This document shows, one piece after another, positions 24,166-31,018 of a stretch of 37,881 nt of DNA. The DNA lies in contig JAJDCM010000199.1 in NCBI GenBank assembly GCA_029260825.1, forward strand, positions 1 to 37,881. The letters are read 5' to 3'. This stretch comes from Planctomycetota bacterium (GTDB taxonomy: Bacteria; Planctomycetota; JACOTG01; JAJDCM01). Under the pieces are notes generated by a model that was not told the origin of the DNA, ran no database searches, and saw nothing but the letters and a program-made list of their open reading frames with translations. Made by a program: the position numbers and the translations under genes. Positions within the stretch are counted from its first letter, which is position 1. Every line of letters begins with the position of its first letter.

Positions 24166-25272
24166 TCATTCGGCGGGGACGATACTTCGAACCACGTGGT
24201 TTCCCTTGTCGGCAACAAGGAGGATTCCCTCCTGGGTGAGGACAAGTCCCATCGGATCCCGGAATCGAGCCTGGGACCCTGTTCCGTCGGCATAGCCGGG
24301 AACGCCGGGTGAACCTGCTACCGTTGTGACGATCCCGTCCGCCGAGATCCTTCGGATGCAGTGATTCTGGGTATCGGCAACGAAGACGGTAGATTCCCGG
24401 TCAACAACGATCCCTTGAGGGGAGCGAAAGAGGGAGAGATCGGATGGCCCGTCTTGATGGCCGGGAGAACCGACGCCGGCAATCGTGGTGACCAGACCGT
24501 TTTCGTCCACTTTACGAATGGCGTGGTTACCCGTATCGGCGACGAACACGGTGTTGGGCGAGGAGGGGGAGGTCGCGATTGCGGTCGGGAGATGAAAAAG
24601 TGCGTTGTGTCCCAGCCCGTCTCGAAAACCGGGGGCGGGGGATCCGGCGACTGTATTGGTGATCCGATCCGGAGTCAGGACCCGGATGCAGTGGTTTCCT
24701 GTATCGGCGATGATCAGGTTCCCCTCCCCGTCAAACGTCAATCCATGGGGAGCGTTGAACCGCGCGATCAAGAGGGGGCCGTTTGCGAATCCAGCCTCCC
24801 CGGATCCGGCAAACGTGTCGAGCCGGCCATTGGTCAGGAGGCGGCGGATTCGATGGGTGTCCGGGTCTGAAACGAAAATCGACCGATCGAGTGCCAGGGT
24901 GAGGCCCCAGGGTTTTCGGAGTTGTCCGTAGAGAAATGCGCCATCTCGAATGCCCGGTTCGGCGGATGGGTTGGCAATGGTGGTGACTTTGCCCGTGTTA
25001 TCGACCCGTCGCAGCGAATGGTTGCCCAGATCGGAGACGATGACGGATCCGTCCACGTCCGTGAGAAGACTCGCCGGATTGTGGAGCCGTACCCGACTTC
25101 CCGCACCATCTTCTTGCCCAAAAGCTTCAGGTTTTCCGATGAGAGTCGAGACCACAAGCCGGGTCTTTTCGTTCCTCCGCAGGGCGGACTCGTAGCGCGG
25201 CGGGTTCTGGCATGAGTTCGTCAGGATGACGATCCCCACCAGGAGCAAAACAAACTGTCGACTTGATGCCAT
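24166..25272 (-). CDS. NHL-repeat beta-propeller protein, probable lipoprotein
   Basis: The 368-aa protein has an N-terminal hydrophobic signal ending in TNSC near residue 21, a weak lipobox. It then has about six NHL repeats. The repeats read as NPASLLTDVDG-VIVSDLGNHSLRRV, APHGLTFDGEGNLIIADTGNH, SPQGIVVDRESTVFVADTQNH and similar, separated by GxVTTIAGxxxxGxxDG turns. NHL propellers usually bind proteins or ligands, and no catalytic residues can be assigned. It ends 12 nt from the convergent paralogue A. AGGGA lies about 7 nt before the ATG. It is divergent from the DUF4912-GH57 gene. Confidence 0.88.
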   Translation of the reverse strand: MASSRQFVLLLVGIVILTNSCQNPPRYESALRRNEKTRLVVSTLIGKPEAFGQEDGAGSRVRLHNPASLLTDVDGSVIVSDLGNHSLRRVDNTGKVTTIANPSAEPGIRDGAFLYGQLRKPWGLTLALDRSIFVSDPDTHRIRRLLTNGRLDTFAGSGEAGFANGPLLIARFNAPHGLTFDGEGNLIIADTGNHCIRVLTPDRITNTVAGSPAPGFRDGLGHNALFHLPTAIATSPSSPNTVFVADTGNHAIRKVDENGLVTTIAGVGSPGHQDGPSDLSLFRSPQGIVVDRESTVFVADTQNHCIRRISADGIVTTVAGSPGVPGYADGTGSQARFRDPMGLVLTQEGILLVADKGNHVVRSIVPAE

Positions 25273-25364
25273 GATGAGTCCCTATCATTTTTGCTACCCT
25301 GTTTCTTCCCAGAAAGTTACAATTCGCGCCAAATCCCGGGGATGTCGGTCCGGGTTCGGACGTT

Positions 25365-25414
25365 GCTCACGGGCGGTGAGCCTCGTTCAGGGTTCGTAGC
25401 GAGCGGCTGCTCGC
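25365..25414. promoter_or_regulatory. Two adjacent 6-bp-arm hairpins upstream of the GH57-like gene
   Basis: GCTCAC-GGGCG-GTGAGC (25365-25381) and GCGAGC-GGCT-GCTCGC (25399-25414) lie 17 bp apart in the 206-bp divergent region. No T run follows either. They could be operators for one or both neighbouring genes or leader structures. Confidence 0.4.
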
Positions 25415-25478
25415 GACACCGGGTGATACCTGTGTGATACGAGGCGGAACAAGAAACGAACGGTGTGGGGGGGGTGCC

Positions 25479-28400
25479 ATGAGTCATTCCAAGACCGCGG
25501 GGTCGACCAAGTCGAGTCCTCTTTCCTGGTCAAGTTTTTCTCCAAGAGGCGAAATTGTCGAGGTTCATTCGGACAATCTCCAGGTGGAGATGGCGCGTGG
25601 CTCATGTCACTTTTCGTGGTGTCCCACGATCGCCAAAGAGGTGAGCTACACGGACGAAGACCTTTTCCTTGTCATCCGGGATCCGGAAAGTGAACGGAAT
25701 GTCGCCGAGTATCGTGTGACTCACCTGGTCAGCAAGCTGGTTGAACTGGCGCCAGACGCGGATTACGAAGCTCTTTTGGTGAGAAAAGAGAAGGCTTCTT
25801 TTTCCTGCTCCACGACATCCGAGGAGCTCCCTCAGGTGGCCCTTGTTACCGAGGAGGAGGGACGTCAGCAACTGACCTGGTCAGGGATCTCCTGGGATCG
25901 ACTCCGTCGTGAGGTGGAGCAGGCTCATGGAGTGGAGTGGGAGCTCGACATTGATGTGGCTCTCCGGATCAGCCGCTGGTTTGCCGAGGGTGTCCTTCCG
26001 GAAGAGGAAGTGGTCTTTCCGGGTCTCTCCGACTCTCTGGTGCTCCTTGGTCACCCGCGACAGGTCGATATGGAGATCGTCTCCCGGGACGATGGCCGGC
26101 GACTGAAGCGAGTCTTTTCGGTGCATTTCAATGCTCGAAAAAACCTCGAGATCGTGGAAAAACTTGCCTTCCACAGCCCTCCATCCCCGCCAAGGCTGCA
26201 TCTCCTTCGAGAGATCGTGGAGCCGGAATCCTATCAGCTTCGCGTGCGATGGGATGTTGACCATGAAGACTGGTCCGAGGTCGAAGACAAGATCCTTGGG
26301 CCGGCCCGCATGAAGTGGTCGGAGGTGGAAGTTGTCCTGCGTCTTTTCGACGTGACATCGAAGAAGACCGAGGTTCGGCCTCTCGAACAACGGATCGTGA
26401 CCACGAGCGAAAGCTGGGTGATCCCTGATGTCGATCCTGGTCGAACCTATCAAGCCGAGCTTTACGTATCCAGTCGGGATACTCTCCGTCCGGTGGGAGA
26501 TGCACTTCTTGTCTCTCCGACTCTCTCGATTCCTGCTCGCACCAATTCTCTCACGATCGTGCCCGTGGACGAGTCTCGAATCTACGCGTTTTGGTCTCTT
26601 GATCGGGAGCAAATGAAGGAGCTCGGGGAGGATCCGGATTGGTCAGGCCAGATTGTTCTTCATGTCTTTCGGGAAGAGAGTGGGGAGCTGATTCCAGAGC
26701 CCGATCTTGACGTGGATTTTCACTGGGAGGAGACCGCCGATTGGTACGTGTCCGTGAATCCCGATCATGTGTACCAGATGCGTTTGATCACCGTGAATGG
26801 ACAAGGGGAGCTCAAATCATTGACGCCTCTTTCCAATTCAGCCCAGACGAAGCGGCTGACACGGGGAACGAATGCGGCTTCATTCCGCAGCTTGAATGTG
26901 ACTCTCGAGCATCCGACCGTCCGTCTCCTGGATCATCCGGCTGATATCTCCAATCGATCTCGAGGAAGATTGGTCTTTTATCTTCAGGGCCACGCTCCGT
27001 ACTGGCCGGCAGCCGGAACCGGGCTCCGTGGGAATCAATCTGCAAGAGATGCTCGTTCCCCCTTCCGGAATCAGCAATACGAGGCGGTCATCGAGAGCAT
27101 TCTTCCTCTGGTCGACACGTTGCACACCCTGGGTGACGACGGGGTCGACTTCCGATTGGCCATGCTTCTCTCTCCACCCTTCGTCGCATTTCTTCGGGAT
27201 CCTCTGCACCAGGAGGCTCTTCTGCATAAGGTAGATCAGTCGATTGCCCGTGCCCGGATGGAAGTAACCCGCACCGGTCGGCATGAGCCTCACCTGCGAG
27301 AGGCGATGGCCTGTCAACTGGATCGGTTGCTTCGATCCCGAGACGTTCTCTTGCGATCCAGGTTGGATCTCACCCGTCCCCTCCGCGAGCTTCAGGATCT
27401 GGGCCGGCTCGAAATCGTGACATGTCCGGCATCCCATGCTCTTCTCCCTCACCTTGCTCGCTATCCCGAGTTGTTGCGCACCCAGTTGCACGGCGCGGTT
27501 CGAGACTATGAGCGAGTTTTCGGGCGGCGGCCAAATGGACTTTCCCTACCCGAAGGCGGGTACGCTCCTGGCCTGGAGCAGGTCATCCAGGATGCCGGGT
27601 TCATCTATTTCTTTGGTCCGGTGGGTGCCGTGGAATGCGCCGATGGACCGTTGGCCCAGGACTCAGGCACGCCCGCTTTTGTGAAGGGCTCGGACGTGTT
27701 GTTCTTCCCGATCAATCAGGAAGAGTCCCTCTCCTTGAATCCGGGTCAGGGTTATCCCGCAGATGGTTCTTATCTTGAGTACCAGCGCATCGGAAGGCCG
27801 TTGCGATCCTATCGGGTCACATCCACCAGCTCGGGTCACAAAGAGAACTATGATCCGGATCCTGCCAGGGATCGAGCAGCCGAGCATGCTTCTCATTTCT
27901 TGGAGCGCTGGTCCTTTCACTTCCAGCAAAGGTATGAGTGCGGCTGGGCGAAGCCCGTGGCGGTCGTTGCTGCACCCACCACCCTTTTTGGGCACCGGTG
28001 GTACGAGGGGATCGATTTTCTTGATGTTCTTCTTCGCAAGCTTCATTTCGACCAGGACGTAACCGAGCTCTCGACTCCGAGTGACTACGTCCATGATCAC
28101 CACTCCTTCCAGGAGATCTATCCCAACGTATCGTCCACCGGAAGAAATGAGTCTTTTGAGAGCTGGAGTTCAGGCTCGGTCTCCTGGATGCTTCGCCACA
28201 TCCAGCACGCGAGTGACGAAATGGTTCGAATGGCGAACGAAGCATCTCTCCATGACGATCGAACACCTCTTGAGAATCGTATTCTTGCCCAGGCGGCCCG
28301 GGAGCTTCTGCTCGCTCAGAGTTCAGACCTTCCCACGGCCATCTCATCCGGCGAATTTTCCGAGCGCATGAAGGAGCGGTTCTTCGAGCTTCTTGGTTGT

Positions 28401-28538
28401 TTTTGGTCCCTCTCATCCATGTACTGGGGATTGAGTGACGGGCGAAGTGCCGATGAAGCCTTACTAGCTCGCATCGAGCGACGAGATTCGCTCCTTTCGG
28501 GGCTTGATCCCCTGCTTTGCGCTTCAGTACAAGACTGA
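25479..28538 (+). CDS. DUF4912 / GH57-like protein, catalytic Asp apparently lost
   Basis: The 1019-aa protein has an N-terminal region with DUF4912-like beta segments, clearest at about residues 358-441 (VDESRIYAFWSLD...VYQMRL). A GH57 branching-enzyme-like domain runs from about residue 497. Family motifs are FYLQGHAPYWP (motif 1) and LPEGGYAPGLE (motif 3, with the nucleophile Glu kept near residue 691). LFGHRWYEG near residue 836 is motif 4. In active GH57 enzymes motif 4 reads about PYDAELFGHWW, whereas here the preceding residues are APTT, so the acid/base Asp is replaced. It may be a glucan-binding or regulatory protein rather than an enzyme. The ATG at 25479 is preferred, although the upstream G-run is a poor ribosome binding site. 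Confidence 0.85.
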   Translation: MSHSKTAGSTKSSPLSWSSFSPRGEIVEVHSDNLQVEMARGSCHFSWCPTIAKEVSYTDEDLFLVIRDPESERNVAEYRVTHLVSKLVELAPDADYEALLVRKEKASFSCSTTSEELPQVALVTEEEGRQQLTWSGISWDRLRREVEQAHGVEWELDIDVALRISRWFAEGVLPEEEVVFPGLSDSLVLLGHPRQVDMEIVSRDDGRRLKRVFSVHFNARKNLEIVEKLAFHSPPSPPRLHLLREIVEPESYQLRVRWDVDHEDWSEVEDKILGPARMKWSEVEVVLRLFDVTSKKTEVRPLEQRIVTTSESWVIPDVDPGRTYQAELYVSSRDTLRPVGDALLVSPTLSIPARTNSLTIVPVDESRIYAFWSLDREQMKELGEDPDWSGQIVLHVFREESGELIPEPDLDVDFHWEETADWYVSVNPDHVYQMRLITVNGQGELKSLTPLSNSAQTKRLTRGTNAASFRSLNVTLEHPTVRLLDHPADISNRSRGRLVFYLQGHAPYWPAAGTGLRGNQSARDARSPFRNQQYEAVIESILPLVDTLHTLGDDGVDFRLAMLLSPPFVAFLRDPLHQEALLHKVDQSIARARMEVTRTGRHEPHLREAMACQLDRLLRSRDVLLRSRLDLTRPLRELQDLGRLEIVTCPASHALLPHLARYPELLRTQLHGAVRDYERVFGRRPNGLSLPEGGYAPGLEQVIQDAGFIYFFGPVGAVECADGPLAQDSGTPAFVKGSDVLFFPINQEESLSLNPGQGYPADGSYLEYQRIGRPLRSYRVTSTSSGHKENYDPDPARDRAAEHASHFLERWSFHFQQRYECGWAKPVAVVAAPTTLFGHRWYEGIDFLDVLLRKLHFDQDVTELSTPSDYVHDHHSFQEIYPNVSSTGRNESFESWSSGSVSWMLRHIQHASDEMVRMANEASLHDDRTPLENRILAQAARELLLAQSSDLPTAISSGEFSERMKERFFELLGCFWSLSSMYWGLSDGRSADEALLARIERRDSLLSGLDPLLCASVQD

Positions 28539-28640
28539 CAAGTAGGTCAGTTTGTGATAGGGTTTTGGTTCCTCAAGAATTCTATCTTGAAGCAAGAGAA
28601 TGCAGGAAGAGAGCCAGAGAGCAAGGAATCATGGCGAATC

Positions 28641-29051
28641 ATGGCCGAATGTGACGCTGGGTACTATTGTCGGGTGTGCGCTGAGTATGTTGACGGAATC
28701 GTAGATAGTGAAATCTATCTCCGATACGTTCTGCGCGACATCCCGTTTGCCGAGCTCGCTGGAATGCCGGAAGCCCACATCTGGTGCAACGGGAACCTTG
28801 CCCAGTACATCGTCGATCCTGCCTTTGGTAAAACGGTTCGGGTGGACGACGACCAGGATAAAGCTCGCCAGGACCCCCAAACCCGAGCCCTGATGGAGAA
28901 GGTGATCACCCTCGCCTGGCAGCGTCTTCAAGGACTCCCCGACTCCGGACTGGACGTCACCGAGTATCCCATGCCGGATATGGTGTCACCGCACGAAATG
29001 GGTGAGAGTCAGCTCGGGTCGGAAAAAGAAGACGCAGCGCCACGCAGCTGA
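28641..29051 (+). CDS. Small Cys-containing protein of unknown function
   Basis: The 136-aa protein has Cys4, Cys10 and Cys13 (CRVC) and a further WCNG near residue 52, but not a complete canonical zinc-ribbon. The stretch EIYLRYVLRDIPFAELAGMPEAHIW is helical and conserved-looking. The acidic C-terminus appears disordered. No signal peptide is seen. I do not recognise the family. The frame is open 87 nt further upstream from a GTG at 28554, but the ATG at 28641 begins the compact part and has AAGGA upstream at a long spacing. It follows the GH57-like gene by about 100 nt in the same direction and may share its transcript. Confidence 0.65.
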   Translation: MAECDAGYYCRVCAEYVDGIVDSEIYLRYVLRDIPFAELAGMPEAHIWCNGNLAQYIVDPAFGKTVRVDDDQDKARQDPQTRALMEKVITLAWQRLQGLPDSGLDVTEYPMPDMVSPHEMGESQLGSEKEDAAPRS

Positions 29052-29101
29052 GCGTCTCTGGGGGGGATTCTCTTCCCGAGTGATTTGCGTGCGCCTGCCC
29101 C

Positions 29102-29131
29102 TTGACACATGCTCTTGTCCTGGAAGACAAT
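29102..29131 (+). promoter_or_regulatory. Predicted sigma70-type promoter of secreted paralogue B
   Basis: A perfect TTGACA (29102-29107) and GACAAT (29126-29131) are 18 bp apart, the same unusual spacing as in the promoter of paralogue A. Transcription would start near 29138 and give a leader of about 65 nt. Confidence 0.6.
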
Positions 29132-29203
29132 ACATTCGTGAGGTCGGGCAACGGGTGTAACTTGATTCCCGGGTGCAAAACCTGGGATAGGAGGAAATTC
29201 GTG

Positions 29204-31018
29204 ATGAACGGGATGCCCCGACTCAGGATCGTTATCTTACTGCTCTTTCCCATTTTTTCGCTGTGCGGGGAAGCCCTCGCGAGCGGTGGCGTGATCAAGC
29301 GCAAGACCGATGGCGGTGCGGATGGTTACTACTACAACGCACTTGGCACGGCAGCAGGCCGTTTCGGTTCGCTCTATGGCGCCGGCGAATTTGACGTCAA
29401 CGCCATCATCTGCGGCGTGGCCACGGCAGATCTCGATCAAAGCCTGATCACTCCGGGCGTCGATGACTACCGTCTCATTCCCGATTTGAGAAGCGTTGAT
29501 CCGAATTGCACCGGCTACGCAGACCTCACCGTAGCCGGACTGATCCTGACCGCCGACGCCAACTCGATCGTGTCCTGCTCGACCGCCGGTACGGTGCCCA
29601 ACACCGCAACGTTTGGAGGGGGGGCGGGCACCGCTGATCCTCTGACTGCGTTTGTTTTGACGGCGACTCAACCCGCGAATAATGATGTCAATGAAGGCAT
29701 CGATTTCTGTGGTGTTCTGCTCGACACGACGTCGATTTTTGTCAACTCTGCTCGGACACAGGGAGTTGTCGCGGGGGGAGCAAAAACGACGATTGGCTTC
29801 AATCACTTCCTCGAAGCGGTTGTCTTTGAACCCAAAGAATTCGACGTCAATCTTCGCATGACCGGATCATCTCGTTTTGCGGGCGATCCAGGTCTCCCGA
29901 TTGTTTTTACTCGACGGCATTGTCAGTTGAGCAGCTCGAACTGTGTTGAAGATCCGACGGACCCGGGGTTTCGTGGAGTTCCTCTTCGAACAAAGACGAA
30001 TGACTTCATCACTGCCCGCATCACGGTGGACAACAATAGTGGGGCGGCACCGCGGGCCTTGAATCTCATGATCGAAGGTGATCGCTCCGTCTTGAACCCC
30101 AAGCTTACTCCCAAGGATGTGACCAACTTCTTTCGCCCGGTGGGCGGGGGAGCCGGAATCATGAATCCGATCACATTCCCGAACGGGCGCACCGTGTTCA
30201 ACCTGGAGATCAAGACGGCCATCAAGCGAAAGTTCCTTCCACTGTTCCCGATCGATTTTCCGTTCACCGTGTTCTTGCAGGATCCGAACATCACGAGCGA
30301 CAGACCGGATGGCGAATCCCAGTTACTTGGGCTCCGGCCCTCGGCGGGGTACTACGATAATGATAGCCACGCGGGTGGGTTCTTCTTTTCTCAGAGCCCG
30401 GTGCTCACCGGCGATGCGATCAGCGTGCGTTTTGATTCCATTGATCTTCCACCGCTCGGGGCGACCCTTGATATCCGCGGCAGCTCGGTGGTTGGAGGAG
30501 AGTTCGGTTCCTCCGGATTAGCCGGGCTTGATGCTTTTCAGATCCGAGTGGAGGATTCGGTCATTCAAGGGAGCCCGGATCTCTCGCCCCAGGGACTCTT
30601 CCGAACCGTAGGCACGATTGCGGATCCTGGCAATGGGGATGGAATTCAGATGGGTCCTCCGGCGACGACGGTCCTCATTGATTTCACCAACATCTTTCTT
30701 ATTCCTGTCAACCCGGCACTCAGTCCGAATCTCTTTGGCATGGCGTTCTTGAATCCAGGGGATACCTTGGCTTCCCTCACGGCCATCGGGGCCACGAGTC
30801 CGGGCGATACGTTTATCGGCAATTCTTCGGTCACGAATGCTTTCAGGAATCCGTCCGGAGCCTTCAATCAGAATGACATGGAGATTCGGCTCGATCTGAA
30901 CGGCGAACTGGGGAACACCATCGAAATTCAGCGGAAGACCCGGATTCTCTCGTCAGCCTACCCGCGCCACGCGAAGTCGATGGTTCAGGTTGACAGAGAG
31001 GGAGTCGTCACGGAGTAA
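29204..31018 (+). CDS. Secreted protein of unknown family, paralogue B
   Basis: The 604-aa paralogue of the protein at 22369-24153 has a signal peptide MNGMPRLRIVILLLFPIF... of 26 residues, followed by SGGVIKRKTDGG. The two proteins align through almost their whole length, for example DQS-ITPG-DDY, TFGGGAG, FNHFLEA and VLTGDAI. Other shared segments are VVGG-FG and PDLSPQGL. Paralogue B has a longer C-terminus after the DLSPQGL segment. Function is unknown. AGGAGG lies 9 nt before the ATG at 29204. A GTG at 29201, 6 nt from it, is equally possible. An upstream in-frame TTG lies inside the -35 box and is rejected. The 3' end overlaps the convergent kinase 2 gene by 11 nt. Confidence 0.8.
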   Translation: MNGMPRLRIVILLLFPIFSLCGEALASGGVIKRKTDGGADGYYYNALGTAAGRFGSLYGAGEFDVNAIICGVATADLDQSLITPGVDDYRLIPDLRSVDPNCTGYADLTVAGLILTADANSIVSCSTAGTVPNTATFGGGAGTADPLTAFVLTATQPANNDVNEGIDFCGVLLDTTSIFVNSARTQGVVAGGAKTTIGFNHFLEAVVFEPKEFDVNLRMTGSSRFAGDPGLPIVFTRRHCQLSSSNCVEDPTDPGFRGVPLRTKTNDFITARITVDNNSGAAPRALNLMIEGDRSVLNPKLTPKDVTNFFRPVGGGAGIMNPITFPNGRTVFNLEIKTAIKRKFLPLFPIDFPFTVFLQDPNITSDRPDGESQLLGLRPSAGYYDNDSHAGGFFFSQSPVLTGDAISVRFDSIDLPPLGATLDIRGSSVVGGEFGSSGLAGLDAFQIRVEDSVIQGSPDLSPQGLFRTVGTIADPGNGDGIQMGPPATTVLIDFTNIFLIPVNPALSPNLFGMAFLNPGDTLASLTAIGATSPGDTFIGNSSVTNAFRNPSGAFNQNDMEIRLDLNGELGNTIEIQRKTRILSSAYPRHAKSMVQVDREGVVTE

